64,000 bases of DNA from Lysobacteraceae bacterium (GCA_021299185.1 JAJTHZ010000114.1:1-64000), one strand, 5' to 3'. Positions 53,752-62,904 are shown, counted from the first letter of the stretch. The notes: generated by a model not told the origin, from the letters alone. A program made the numbers and translations.

Positions 53752-55359
53752 ATGCCCCTCCTGCGCAGCCACATCGATCCTCGCAGCGCCGACTTCCAGG
53801 CCAATGCCGCGCACCTCGAGGGGCTGGTCGCCGACCTCAAGGCGCGGCTCGCGCGCAGCGCGCTCGGCGGCGGCGAGAAGGCGCGCGCCAAGCACACCGA
53901 GCGCGGCAAGCTGCTGCCGCGCGAGCGGGTGCGCGCCCTGCTCGACCCCGGCTCGCCGTTCCTCGAACTCTCGCCGCTGGCGGCCGACGGCATGTACGAC
54001 GACGCCGCGCCCGGCGCCGGCCTGGTGACCGGCATCGGGCGGGTCAACGGGCTGGAGGTGATGGTGGTGGCCAACGACGCCACCGTGAAGGGCGGCACCT
54101 ACTTCCCGATGACGGTCAAGAAGCACCTGCGCGCGCAGGAGGTGGCCGGCGAGAACCGCCTGCCCTGCGTCTACCTCGTCGACTCCGGCGGCGCCTTCCT
54201 GCCGCTGCAGGACGAGGTGTTCCCGGACCGCGACCACTTCGGCCGCATCTTCTACAACCAGGCGCGGTTGAGCGCGCGCAACATCCCGCAGGTCGCGGTG
54301 GTGATGGGGTCCTGCACCGCCGGCGGCGCCTACGTGCCGGCGATGAGCGACGAGACCATCATCGTGCGCGAGCAGGGCACGATCTTCCTCGGTGGCCCGC
54401 CGCTGGTGAAGGCCGCCACCGGCGAGGTGGTGGATGCGGAAACCCTCGGTGGCGCCGACGTGCACACCGCGCACTCCGGGGTGGCCGACCACTTCGCCGA
54501 GAACGACGAGCACGCGCTGCAGATGGCGCGCGAGGTGCTCGCCCACCTCAACCGGCCGAAGTCCGTGCCGCTGGCGGTGCGCGCGCCGGTGGAGCCGAAG
54601 TACGACGCGCGCGAGCTATACGGCATCGTGCCGCGCGACACGCGCATCCCGTTCGACATCCGCGAAGTGATCGCGCGCCTGGTCGACGGCTCGGAGTTCC
54701 ACGAGTTCAAGGCGCGCTACGGCAAGACCCTGGTGTGCGGCTTCGCACACCTGTACGGCTACCCGGTGGGCATCGTCGCCAACAACGGCATCCTGTTCGC
54801 CGAAAGCGCGCTCAAGGGCGCGCACTTCATCGAACTGTGCAACCAGCGCGACATCCCGCTGGTGTTCCTGCAGAACATCACCGGCTTCATGGTCGGCCGC
54901 AAGTACGAGAACGCCGGCATCGCCAAGGACGGGGCGAAGATGGTGACCGCGGTCGCCTGCAGCCACGTGCCGAAGTTCACCGTGATCATCGGCGGCTCGT
55001 TCGGCGCCGGCAACTACGCGATGTGCGGGCGCGGCTATTCGCCGCGCTTCCTGTGGACCTGGCCCAACGCGCGGATCAGCGTGATGGGCGGCGAGCAGGC
55101 CGCCAGCGTGCTCGCCACCGTGCGCCGCGACGGCTTCGAGGCCGCCGGCAAGGACTGGTCGAAGGACGACGAGGAATCGTTCAAGGCGCCGATCCGCGAG
55201 CAGTACGAGCGCCAGGGCAATCCCTACTACGCCAGCGCGCGGCTGTGGGACGACGGCGTGATCGACCCGGTCGACACGCGCCGCGTGCTGGGGCTCGCGA
55301 TCTCGGCCGCGCTGAACGCGCCGATCGAGAAGAACCGCTTCGGCGTGTTCCGGATGTGA
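53752..55359 (+). CDS. mccB: Methylcrotonyl-CoA carboxylase beta (carboxyltransferase) subunit
   Basis: A 535-residue biotin-dependent carboxyltransferase. The acyl-CoA-binding half has [45 protein letters not shown] and [17 protein letters not shown]. The carboxybiotin half has [18 protein letters not shown] and [18 protein letters not shown]. These are characteristic of MccB/LiuB, which carboxylates 3-methylcrotonyl-CoA in leucine breakdown. Its partner, the biotin carboxylase/carrier subunit, is not in the window, nor are the hydratase and HMG-CoA lyase. It should act on the product of the isovaleryl-CoA dehydrogenase encoded upstream. Confidence 0.93.
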   Translation: MPLLRSHIDPRSADFQANAAHLEGLVADLKARLARSALGGGEKARAKHTERGKLLPRERVRALLDPGSPFLELSPLAADGMYDDAAPGAGLVTGIGRVNGLEVMVVANDATVKGGTYFPMTVKKHLRAQEVAGENRLPCVYLVDSGGAFLPLQDEVFPDRDHFGRIFYNQARLSARNIPQVAVVMGSCTAGGAYVPAMSDETIIVREQGTIFLGGPPLVKAATGEVVDAETLGGADVHTAHSGVADHFAENDEHALQMAREVLAHLNRPKSVPLAVRAPVEPKYDARELYGIVPRDTRIPFDIREVIARLVDGSEFHEFKARYGKTLVCGFAHLYGYPVGIVANNGILFAESALKGAHFIELCNQRDIPLVFLQNITGFMVGRKYENAGIAKDGAKMVTAVACSHVPKFTVIIGGSFGAGNYAMCGRGYSPRFLWTWPNARISVMGGEQAASVLATVRRDGFEAAGKDWSKDDEESFKAPIREQYERQGNPYYASARLWDDGVIDPVDTRRVLGLAISAALNAPIEKNRFGVFRM

Positions 55360-55371
55360 GCCGGCGCGCGT

Positions 55372-56181
55372 TCAGCCGAGGCTGAACGTGTCGGCGTCGA
55401 GGTGGAAGGGGAACCGCGTGCGGTGCGCGCGCAGCGCGTCCGCCGACAGGGTCGTGGTCACCACCTGCACCTGCGCCCCGCACTCGACCAGCGGCTGGCC
55501 GAGCGGATCGAGCGCCACGCTGCCGCCGAGGTAGTTCAGGTTGTTGCCGTCGGTGCCGGTGCGGTTGACGCCGATGCCGAAGCACAGGTTCTCGATCGCA
55601 CGCGCGCGCAGCAGTGTCTGCCAGGCGTAGTGCCGCGGCGAGGGCCAGTTGGCGACGTGGATCAGCAGGTCGTAGTCGAAGTCCCCGGCCACCGTGTGGT
55701 CGAAGCGATTGCGCGAGAACACCGGGAAGCGCAGGTCGTAGCAGACCAGCGGGCAGACCCGCCAGCCGGCCAGGTCGACCACCAGGCGCTGCGCGCCGGG
55801 CGTGTAGCGCTGGTGCTCGTTGGCGTAGCGGAACAGGTGCCGCTTGTCGTAGCTGGCATGCGAGCCATCCGGCCGCATCCACAGCAGGCGGTTGAAGTAA
55901 CGCTCGCACTCGCGCACCACGACCGATCCGGTGACCACCGCGCCGACCTCGGCCGCCAGCGCGCGCAGCCAGTGCACGGTCTCGCCGTCCATCGCCTCGG
56001 CGTTGCCCAGCGTCTCGTTGGTGAAGCCGGAGGTGAAGGTCTCCGGCAGCACCACCAGGTCGCTGCGTCCGGCGACGGAGCGCACCAGCTCGCCGTACAG
56101 CGCGCGGTTGCCGGCGGGGTCGTGCCAGCGGGTGTCGGCCTGCACCAGGGACACGCGCAGGTCGGCGGCATGGGCTTGCAT
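55372..56181 (-). CDS. Omega-amidase of the nitrilase superfamily
   Basis: A 269-residue nitrilase-fold amidase with the Glu-Lys-Cys triad: Glu in VVLPETFTSGF, Lys in SYDKRHLFRY and Cys in PLVCYDLRFPVFSR. These motifs fit the YafV/Nit2 type, which hydrolyses alpha-ketoglutaramate and alpha-ketosuccinamate. ATG 56181 has AGGAG 7 nt upstream and lies 10 bp after the aminotransferase stop, so the two form an operon. Glutamine-type transaminases make the amide of alpha-keto acids; the omega-amidase removes it, pulling the transamination forward. Convergent with mccB. Confidence 0.85.
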   Translation of the reverse strand: MQAHAADLRVSLVQADTRWHDPAGNRALYGELVRSVAGRSDLVVLPETFTSGFTNETLGNAEAMDGETVHWLRALAAEVGAVVTGSVVVRECERYFNRLLWMRPDGSHASYDKRHLFRYANEHQRYTPGAQRLVVDLAGWRVCPLVCYDLRFPVFSRNRFDHTVAGDFDYDLLIHVANWPSPRHYAWQTLLRARAIENLCFGIGVNRTGTDGNNLNYLGGSVALDPLGQPLVECGAQVQVVTTTLSADALRAHRTRFPFHLDADTFSLG

Positions 56182-56191
56182 GTGCGGTCTC

Positions 56192-57337
56192 CTACAGGCC
56201 GGCCAGCCGCTGCGCGGCGGCTTCCAGCGTGGCGTCGGTCTTGGCGAAGCAGAAGCGCACCAGGCGCGCGTCCGGCGCGGTTTCGTAGAACGCGCTGACC
56301 GGGATCGCGGCCACGCCGCGTTCGCGGACCAGCCACTCGCAGAACGTGCGGTCGTCGTCGGCACTGATCGCCGAGTAGTCGACGATCTGGAAGTAGGCGC
56401 CGGCGACCGGCAGGCGCTGGAAGCGCGTGTCGGCGATCAGGCCCGCGAAGCGGTCGCGCTTGGCCTGGTAGAACGCCGGCAGCGCGACGTCGTGGCCCGG
56501 GTCTTTCTCCAGAACCTCGGCCAGCGCCCACTGCGCCGGCGTGAAGGTGCTGAAGGTGACGTACTGGTGCACCTTGCGGAACTCCGCGCTCAGCGCCGGC
56601 GGGGCGACGGCATAACCGACCTTCCAGCCCGTGCAGTGGTAGGTCTTGCCGAACGAACTGACAACGATGCTGCGCGCAGCGAGCTCGTCGTGGCGCAGCA
56701 CGCTCTGGTGCTCGCGGCCGTCGAAGATGATGTGTTCGTAGACCTCGTCGCTGAGCACCACGATGCCGGTGTCGCGCACCAGTTCGGCGAGCCGGTCCAG
56801 TTCCGCGCGCTCGAGCACCGCGCCGCTCGGGTTGTGCGGCGAGTTGATCAGGATCATCCGCGTGCGCGGCGAGATCGCCGCGCGCAGCCGGTCCCAGTCG
56901 ATGGCAAAAGCGGGCAGGGTCAGCGGCACATGCACGGCGCGCGCGCCGGCCAGTTCCACCGCTGGCTCGTAGGAGTCGTAGCAGGGGTCGAGCAGCACGA
57001 CCTCGTCGCCCGGCCGCACCAGCGCCGCGATCGCGCAGAACAGGGCCTCGGTGGCGCCGCTGGTGACGGTGACCTCGGCGTCCGGGTCGACGTGCCGGCC
57101 GTAGCAGCGCGCGATCTTGGCGCTGATCTGCTGGCGCAGCTTCGGGATGCCGGTCATCGGCGCGTACTGGTTCTTGCCTTCGGCCATCGCGCGCGCGAGC
57201 GCCTCGCGCAGCAGCGGCGGACCGTCGAAATCCGGGAACCCCTGGCCCAGGTTGACCGCCTGGTGCTGCACCGCCAGTTGCGACATCACGGTGAAGATCG
57301 TGGTGCCGACGCGCGGCAGTTTGGACGTGATCTGCAT
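56192..57337 (-). CDS. Methionine/glutamine-type class I aminotransferase (YbdL-like)
   Basis: A 381-residue PLP enzyme. Features are NLGQGFPDFDGP, the substrate loop NQYAPMTGIPKLRQ, SPHNPSGAV, DEVYEHI and the PLP-binding Lys in SSFGKTYHCTGWK; FCFAK closes the fold. The pattern is that of the YbdL/kynurenine-oxoglutarate transaminase group, which re-aminates 4-methylthio-2-oxobutyrate to methionine with glutamine or aromatic donors. Together with the omega-amidase it fits a methionine-salvage transamination pair. The start chosen is ATG 57337; the frame runs on to 57376 without support. Confidence 0.87.
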   Translation of the reverse strand: MQITSKLPRVGTTIFTVMSQLAVQHQAVNLGQGFPDFDGPPLLREALARAMAEGKNQYAPMTGIPKLRQQISAKIARCYGRHVDPDAEVTVTSGATEALFCAIAALVRPGDEVVLLDPCYDSYEPAVELAGARAVHVPLTLPAFAIDWDRLRAAISPRTRMILINSPHNPSGAVLERAELDRLAELVRDTGIVVLSDEVYEHIIFDGREHQSVLRHDELAARSIVVSSFGKTYHCTGWKVGYAVAPPALSAEFRKVHQYVTFSTFTPAQWALAEVLEKDPGHDVALPAFYQAKRDRFAGLIADTRFQRLPVAGAYFQIVDYSAISADDDRTFCEWLVRERGVAAIPVSAFYETAPDARLVRFCFAKTDATLEAAAQRLAGL

Positions 57338-57460
57338 GGGGCGGGACCGGGGCGGGACGGCGGCGCAGAATATCATTCAGCCGTGGCACGCCGCAGGCGC
57401 GGGCGGCGCGTCCGCGGCGTCGATCGCGAACCGTTATGAGCTTATGCGCTTGCGCCGTCG

Positions 57461-57717
57461 ACACCACCCTCGCCGCGGTGCGTGAGGTGCCGGCCGCGCG
57501 CAAGCGCGGTCTTGCATCCCGCCTTTCGTAGGAGCCCGCTTGCGGGCGACCGCCACCCCCATCCTCGCCGCGACGTGCGAGGTGCCGGTCGCCCGCAAGC
57601 GCGCTCCTACGTGCGACCGTCCGTAGGAGCCCGCTCGCGGGCGACCGCCACCCCCATCCTCGCCGCGACGCGCGAGGTGCCGGTCGCGCGCAAGCGCGCT
57701 CCTACGTGCGACCGCCC
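57461..57717. repeat. Tandem 95-bp REP/BIME elements
   Basis: Two near-identical 95-bp copies (57528-57622 and 57623-57717) follow a partial third (57461-57518). Each has outward-reading arms beginning GTAGGAGCCCGC and ending GCGCTCCTAC; in copy 1 they are 57528-57551 and 57587-57610, complementary at 23 of 24 positions, around a CG-rich loop. This is the REP type of Xanthomonad genomes, normally spread by a RAYT transposase encoded elsewhere. It fills the space between the aminotransferase start and the next gene. Confidence 0.85.
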
Positions 57718-57736
57718 TCCCCGCCGCAAGGCAGGG

Positions 57737-58282
57737 TCAGCCGCCGGCGACCTGGCGCGCGGCGTCGTCGAGTGCGGCGGCGATCGCCTTTTCGAGGTTG
57801 GCGCGGGTTTCCTGCCGCATGAAGGCCTGCACGCCCTGCGCGCGGATCGTGCGGCCGCCGACTTCGGCTTCGATATTGACCCGGTACTCGCGCCGCCCGG
57901 TGCTGCCCGATTCGCGCAGCTCGGTGACCTCGTCCGGCCACTGACGGTTGGCCACGTCGCGCACGTAGCCCGAATTCGACACCTGGCCCGGCACGGCGAA
58001 CGCCCCCTCCACGAACAGCACGACCTCGGCCTTGGTCACCCGCACCACGGCATCGCCCGACGCCGGGGCCGGCAGTTCCGCAAGCCGCTTGCCGAGGCGA
58101 TCGACCAGCCGTGGGCTAACGCGCCGCTCGGACAGGATCAATTCAGCCCCCGCGCCGGTGTTTCGCGACTCCGCGCGCACCGGACCCTCGCGGGCGTCCT
58201 GCACCGTGTACCCGGCAGCCTGCGCCATGCCGGCGAGACCGACGAGACTGACCGCCATCAACCAACCAGCGAGCGTGTTGCG
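57737..58282 (-). CDS. Periplasmic protein of unknown function, 181 residues
   Basis: ATG 58282 with GGGAGA about 7 nt upstream; the signal peptide is LAGWLMAVSLVGLAGMAQA. The mature part has AELILSERRVSPRLVDRLGKRLAEL, VVRVTKAEVVLFVEGAFAVPG and a C-terminal helix TRANLEKAIAAALDDAARQV. The strand-helix pattern recalls YajG-like or other small envelope proteins with a two-layer fold, but I cannot assign it. It is divergent from the dehydrogenase gene. Confidence 0.7.
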   Translation of the reverse strand, partial: RNTLAGWLMAVSLVGLAGMAQAAGYTVQDAREGPVRAESRNTGAGAELILSERRVSPRLVDRLGKRLAELPAPASGDAVVRVTKAEVVLFVEGAFAVPGQVSNSGYVRDVANRQWPDEVTELRESGSTGRREYRVNIEAEVGGRTIRAQGVQAFMRQETRANLEKAIAAALDDAARQVAGG

Positions 58283-58420
58283 CATGTGAATTCTCCCGCG
58301 GGATCGCCAGGGCCCCGCATCCACCCGGAGGACGCACCGGCGCGGCGCCGCGTCGCACCGGGCAGGGCGGGCGCGCCATGGGCTAAAATGCCGGGCTTCC
58401 GTCCTCTCGCCAGCATCCCG

Positions 58421-59188
58421 ATGGAACTCAACCAGGTCAAGGCCATCGTCACCGGCGGCGCCAGCGGGCTCGGCCTCGCGGTCGCCCGCCACCTCGTCGA
58501 CGCCGGCGCCCGCGTGGTCCTGCTCGACCTCGCCGACGAAAAGGGCGCGGCCGCCGCCGCCGCGCTCGGTCCGCAGGCCGCCTACCGGCACTGCGACGTC
58601 ACCGCCGAATCGAGCGTCCAGCAGGCGCTGGTGCAGGCCGCCGAGCACCTCGGCGGCCTGAACGCCGCGATCAACTGCGCGGGCATCCTCGGCGCCGGCC
58701 GCGTGCTGGGCAAGGACGGCCCGATGCCGCTGTCGCTGTTCGAGACCACGGTGCGGGTGAACCTGGTGGGCTCGTTCAACGTGGCCCGCCTCGCCGCGGC
58801 CGCGATGCAGCACAACCCGCCCGGCGAGGACGGCGAGCGCGGCGTGATCGTGAACACGGCCTCGGTCGCGGCCTTCGAGGGCCAGATCGGGCAGGCGGCC
58901 TACGCCGCGTCGAAAGGCGGCGTGGTCGGCATGACCCTGCCGATGGCGCGCGAGTTCGCCCGCATCGGCGTGCGCGTGATGACCATCGCGCCCGGCGTCT
59001 TCCACACCCCGATGGTTGACGGCATGCCGCCGGCGGTCTACGAGTCGCTGTGCGCGCAGGTGCCCTACCCGTCCCGCCTCGGCAAGCCGGAGGAGTTCGC
59101 CTCCGCCGTCGCCTTCGTGCTCACCAATCGATACGTGAATGGCGGGGTTATCCGGGTGGATGGCGCCGTGCGTTTGCAGCCCAAGTGA
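58421..59188 (+). CDS. Short-chain dehydrogenase, HSD10/3-hydroxy-2-methylbutyryl-CoA dehydrogenase type
   Basis: A 255-residue SDR. The NAD-binding motif is TGGASGLGLAV; NCAGI, Ser in NTASVAAFEGQIGQAAYAASKGG (Ser-Tyr-Lys catalytic set) and IAPGVFHTPMV are all present. The segment AFEGQIGQAAYAASKGG with VNLVGSFNVARLAA is that of human HSD17B10-like 3-hydroxyacyl-CoA dehydrogenases. These act in isoleucine and fatty-acid breakdown. This fits the neighbouring leucine and thiolase genes. A heptamer array follows directly. Confidence 0.85.
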   Translation: MELNQVKAIVTGGASGLGLAVARHLVDAGARVVLLDLADEKGAAAAAALGPQAAYRHCDVTAESSVQQALVQAAEHLGGLNAAINCAGILGAGRVLGKDGPMPLSLFETTVRVNLVGSFNVARLAAAAMQHNPPGEDGERGVIVNTASVAAFEGQIGQAAYAASKGGVVGMTLPMAREFARIGVRVMTIAPGVFHTPMVDGMPPAVYESLCAQVPYPSRLGKPEEFASAVAFVLTNRYVNGGVIRVDGAVRLQPK

Positions 59189-59198
59189 AGCAGGAATG

Positions 59199-59337
59199 CA
59201 GGGTATAGAGCCCAGGGCCCAGGACTTCGATGCAAGCCTTCCTCAGCTTCAAGCGCTCGGGTCCACCAACGTCAGCGAGACACCCACATCCTGCGAAGAA
59301 CCCTGGGCCCTGGGCCCTATACCCTGGGCCCTGAGCC
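59199..59337. repeat. Second CCCTNNN heptamer locus, inverted arms
   Basis: The left arm (59199-59223) and right arm (59302-59326) are complementary at 24 of 25 positions around a 78-bp loop. The right side continues to 59337 as CCCTGGG, CCCTGGG, CCCTATA, CCCTGGG, CCCTGAG. It sits between the dehydrogenase stop and the efpL start, 45 bp from the latter. It is the same family as at 51.4-51.8 kb. Confidence 0.8.
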
Positions 59338-59382
59338 CCATCGAAGCCACAAGCCAACACCACACTGCGCCCGCAAGACCCC

Positions 59383-59946
59383 ATGAAAGCCTACGACATC
59401 AAACGCGGCAACGTCGTCGAACACAACGGCACCACCTACCAGGTGCGCGCGGTGGAACGCAGCGCGCCGACCGGTCGCGGCGGCAACACCACGTATCGCT
59501 TCCAGCTCTACAGCGTGCCGGGCGGCGTGAAGCTCGACCTGAGCCTGCGCGCCGACGACGAACTGCCGGAGGTGGACCTCACCCGGCGCACGGCGACCTT
59601 CTCCTACCGCGAAGGCGACAACTTCGTGTTCATGGACGCCGAGGACTACACCCAGTACCTGCTCGGCCCGGAGATCGTCGGCGAACTCGCCGGCTACATC
59701 ACCGAGGGCATGGAGGACTGCCAGGTCATGCTCAAGGACGACGCGCCGATCAGCCTGCAACTGCCCCAGCACGTGACGCTGGCGGTGGTCGAAACCGCGC
59801 CGGAACTGAAGGGCGCGACCGCCACCAAGCGGCCCAAGCCCGCCAAGCTGGAGACCGGCATCGAGATCCAGGTGCCGGAGTACATCGTCAACGGCGAGAA
59901 GATCCGCATCAGCACCGAGACCGGCGAGTTCGCCGGCCGCGCCTGA
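59383..59946 (+). CDS. efpL: Elongation factor P-like protein EfpL (YeiP)
   Basis: A 187-residue EF-P paralogue. The tip of domain I reads [14 protein letters not shown] with Arg32 where EF-P has its modified Lys; this is the YeiP/EfpL signature. Domains II and III follow ([18 protein letters not shown]-like [14 protein letters not shown] and [13 protein letters not shown]). EfpL helps ribosomes through proline-containing stalls alongside EF-P. No modification enzymes are expected to be needed. The heptamer hairpin lies just upstream and could affect its expression. Confidence 0.93.
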   Translation: MKAYDIKRGNVVEHNGTTYQVRAVERSAPTGRGGNTTYRFQLYSVPGGVKLDLSLRADDELPEVDLTRRTATFSYREGDNFVFMDAEDYTQYLLGPEIVGELAGYITEGMEDCQVMLKDDAPISLQLPQHVTLAVVETAPELKGATATKRPKPAKLETGIEIQVPEYIVNGEKIRISTETGEFAGRA

Positions 59947-59965
59947 GGGCGTCGCGGTCCCCGGC

Positions 59966-60901
59966 GTGACGCCCACCACGCCCGCCCAAGACCCCGCCGC
60001 GCAGCTCACGCGCGGCGTGCTCTACATGGTGGCGAGTGCGGTGCTGTTCGGCTCGATGGCGATCTTCATCCGCCTCGCCTCGGCCGAACTGCACGCGTTC
60101 CAGATCGCGTTCTTCCGCAACTTCTTCGGCCTGGTCGCCGCGCTGCCGATCCTGTACCAGCACGGCTTCGCGATCCTGCGCACCAACAAGCTGCCGCTGT
60201 ACTTCGTGCGCTGCCTGATCGGCATCGTGTCGATGCTCGCGGGTTTCTGGGCGCTGGTCCATCTGCCGCTTGCGCAGGCCGTGGCGATCTCGTACGCCAC
60301 CCCGCTGTTCATCACCATCGGCGCCGTGCTGGTGCTCGGCGAGGTGGTGCGCGTACGGCGCTGGACGGCCGTCGCGATCGGCTTCATCGGCGTGCTGATC
60401 GTGGTCCAGCCGGGCACGGCGCACTTCAGCCTCGGCACCCTGGTCGCGCTGCTGGCGGCGCTGCTGAGCGGGATCGTCGCGATCAGCATCAAGTTCCTTT
60501 CGCGCACCGAAGCACCCGACGCCATCGTGCTCTACACCACGCTGATCTGGGTGCCGATGTCGCTGATCCCCGCCCTGCCCTACTGGGTCTGGCCCTCGCC
60601 GTGGGTCTGGCTGTGGGTCGCGCTGGCGGGCTTCCTCGGCACCGGCGGCCACATGCTGTGGACCCGCGCCAACCGCCTCGCCGATGCGTCCGTCATCGCG
60701 CCGATCGGTTTCGTCCAGTTGCCGGTGGTCGCGATCCTCGCCTGGCTGGTGTTCGACGAGGTGGTCGGCACCGCGGTGCTGGTCGGCTCGGCCATCATCT
60801 TCGCCAGCAACTTCTACATCGCGCGCCGCGAGGCCCAGCTCGCGCGGCGCGCGGTCACCGATCCGGACATCGGATCGGAGCCGCCGGCGGCGCCGCGCTG
60901 A
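59966..60901 (+). CDS. EamA/DMT-family transporter
   Basis: A 311-residue inner-membrane protein with ten hydrophobic segments in two EamA repeats (VLYMVASAVLFGSMAIFIRL ... and LVALLAALLSGIVAISIKFL ...). The repeat end signatures ATPLFITIGAVLVLGEVV and IGFVQLPVVAILAWLVFDEVV are typical of the drug/metabolite transporter superfamily of the RhtA/S-adenosylmethionine type. Substrate unknown. The start is GTG 59966, 19 bp after efpL; no strong ribosome site, so it may be coupled to efpL. Confidence 0.88.
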   Translation: MTPTTPAQDPAAQLTRGVLYMVASAVLFGSMAIFIRLASAELHAFQIAFFRNFFGLVAALPILYQHGFAILRTNKLPLYFVRCLIGIVSMLAGFWALVHLPLAQAVAISYATPLFITIGAVLVLGEVVRVRRWTAVAIGFIGVLIVVQPGTAHFSLGTLVALLAALLSGIVAISIKFLSRTEAPDAIVLYTTLIWVPMSLIPALPYWVWPSPWVWLWVALAGFLGTGGHMLWTRANRLADASVIAPIGFVQLPVVAILAWLVFDEVVGTAVLVGSAIIFASNFYIARREAQLARRAVTDPDIGSEPPAAPR

Positions 60902-60924
60902 GGCGCGACCGCCGCCGCGCGCGA

Positions 60925-62904
60925 TCAGCCGCCGTCGGCGGTGAAGCCCGCGCCGACGTGCGAGCCGTCACACCAGGGTTTGGTCTTCGACTGCCCGCAG
61001 CGGCACAGCCGGACCGTGGTCGTGCGGTCGAATACGCGGCCGGTTCCGGCGCACAGCTCCAGCGCGCCCTCGAGTTCCAGGGGCCCGTTGCGTCGCGGGC
61101 GCACGGCGAGCGGCCCGTCGCGCAGCCGCAGGGCCTCCAGGCTGCGCGGCGGCGGCTCGCCGCTGGCGACGAATCCGGCCTGCGCGTGGCTGCCGTCGCA
61201 AAACGGCTTGCGCCGCGACGCGCCGCAGCGGCACAACGTGGCGCGGAATCCGGCAGGTGCGCCGCCCATCACCAGGGTCGCGGCCAGCGCATAGGGCCCG
61301 TTTTCGCGCACCTTCAGCACGTTCACCGGCGGCGCGGCCTCATCCGCGCCGCCGTCGCGCCGCCAATAGGTGATCGCGCCGCTGGGGCAGTTGCGCGCGA
61401 CCGCCGCGAGCGCATCCGCATCCATCGCATCCGGGAAGATCCACGTGCCGGGCGTGTTGGCCTTGAACACACCCGGCGCCTCGAGCACGCAGTGCCGCGA
61501 GTGGATGCAGCGCGCGGCGTCGAAGCCGATGCCGATCCGCTGGCCCTCGACGCGCTCCACCGCGCCCGGCGCCGCGACGAGTTCCACCGTCGCCGACGGC
61601 TCCGGCGCGACCGGGGACGGTGACTGCGGCGCCACCGGCGCCTGGCCGGCGAGCGCATCGAGGTCGGCCGCGATCGCCTGCAGGTCATCGACCGATTCGC
61701 GCCAGGCCGCCGGGTCCTCGCCCGCGACCAGTTTCAGCGGCAGGGCTTCGGCGCGCGCCAGCAGTTCGCGCGTGCGCTCGGCGACGAAGCGCGCGGCGTG
61801 CTTTTCCGGCAGCACGGCGAGGGTGCGCAGCGCGGTGAAGGTCAGGCCGGCGTTCGGCGCATCCGGTGCCAGCCGCGCAGGCCGCGCGGCCAGCCCCTGC
61901 CCGACCGGCACCACCGCGCGCATCAGGCGATAGCTCGCCGCGAGCCAGGTGCGCTTGGCCGGCACGCTGCGCACGTTGAAGCCCTGCAGCAGGCAGCGCA
62001 GCGCGGAGGTGTAGAGCGCGTTGCCGATGTCGAGCCAAGGCGCGATGTCGGGGTGGTCGATGTGCACCCGCGCGGTGGCGAGCGGGGCGATCATCACCGG
62101 GTTGGTGGCCACCGGCCAGGCCGGCTCGAACGCGGGGTTGGCCAGCGTGGCGGCGGCCAGTTCGACCGAGATCCGCAAATAGCGCGCGAAATGCGAATCC
62201 TCGCGGTGGCGCGCCGCACCCTCGCCCTGCGTGACGATGGTGCGCAGCGCATCCAGCGCGTCCTCCAGGCCGACGATCGCGCGCACGCCCGGCAGCGGCG
62301 CCAGCGCGGCCGTCACCTGCTGGCCGGGATCGCCGATGAACAACGCCGCTTCGCCGTGCGCCTCGCTGAACGCGCGCAACGCGGCGGCCAGCGTGTTGTA
62401 CAGCGTGCCCACCGTGTCGTAGTCGAAGGCACCGGGACTCAGCCGCCCGGCCGGCAACTCGCGACGGTAGTCGCCGGCCGGCTGGAACCCGGGGCCATCT
62501 GGCACCGCGATGTCCTCGGGACGCTCCAGGAACAGGAAATGCTCGATCGTCGCCGCCGAGAAACCCTGCAGGCGGATCGCGAAGCCGGCCGGATACGGCC
62601 CCGCTTCGACCGGGAAGTTCGGCCGCCCGAAGTGCGCGTTGGCGCCGAGCGCGAGCATCACGTTGCCGACCAGGCACAGATGGCCCATCTCCTCCAGCGC
62701 GACCGTGAGCAGCGCCTCGCGCCAGCGCGCCACCGCCGCCGCCTCGTCCGCGCTCCAGCGCGGGTCGACGCGCTTGAGGCTGAACGCCGCATACAGGTAG
62801 CAGCACATGAGGTTGTGCTCGATCTCCGCCGCCTCGTGCAGCCAGTAGAGGATCTGCTCGCGACTCGGCGGCGTGGCGGTGGACGGCTGCAGTGCTGCGG
62901 ACAT
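60925..62904 (-). CDS. Ferritin-like / Fer4_19 / double-CDGSH multidomain iron protein
   Basis: A 659-residue soluble protein; AGGA lies about 8 nt before ATG 62904. Residues 12-230 are a ferritin-like domain of the VioB/PF12902 type, with candidate di-iron ligands in EAAEIEHNLMCCYLYAAF and LEEMGHLCLVGNVM. Around residues 465-515 is a one-cluster ferredoxin domain (DAARCIHSRHCVLEAPGVF, RNCPSGAITYW). Two CDGSH [2Fe-2S] domains follow (CRCGASRRKPFCDGSH; CRCGQSKTKPWCDGSH, ligands Cys634, Cys636, Cys645 and His649). The set suggests a self-contained oxidase or electron-transfer enzyme. VioB-like domains couple imines in violacein-type pathways; no other pathway genes are here. Confidence 0.85.
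   Translation of the reverse strand: MSAALQPSTATPPSREQILYWLHEAAEIEHNLMCCYLYAAFSLKRVDPRWSADEAAAVARWREALLTVALEEMGHLCLVGNVMLALGANAHFGRPNFPVEAGPYPAGFAIRLQGFSAATIEHFLFLERPEDIAVPDGPGFQPAGDYRRELPAGRLSPGAFDYDTVGTLYNTLAAALRAFSEAHGEAALFIGDPGQQVTAALAPLPGVRAIVGLEDALDALRTIVTQGEGAARHREDSHFARYLRISVELAAATLANPAFEPAWPVATNPVMIAPLATARVHIDHPDIAPWLDIGNALYTSALRCLLQGFNVRSVPAKRTWLAASYRLMRAVVPVGQGLAARPARLAPDAPNAGLTFTALRTLAVLPEKHAARFVAERTRELLARAEALPLKLVAGEDPAAWRESVDDLQAIAADLDALAGQAPVAPQSPSPVAPEPSATVELVAAPGAVERVEGQRIGIGFDAARCIHSRHCVLEAPGVFKANTPGTWIFPDAMDADALAAVARNCPSGAITYWRRDGGADEAAPPVNVLKVRENGPYALAATLVMGGAPAGFRATLCRCGASRRKPFCDGSHAQAGFVASGEPPPRSLEALRLRDGPLAVRPRRNGPLELEGALELCAGTGRVFDRTTTVRLCRCGQSKTKPWCDGSHVGAGFTADGG

Noticed and set aside
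57461-57717. Tandem repeat as a CRISPR array
   Set aside because: Units are contiguous 95-bp copies with internal palindromes and no unique spacers; no cas genes. They are REP elements.
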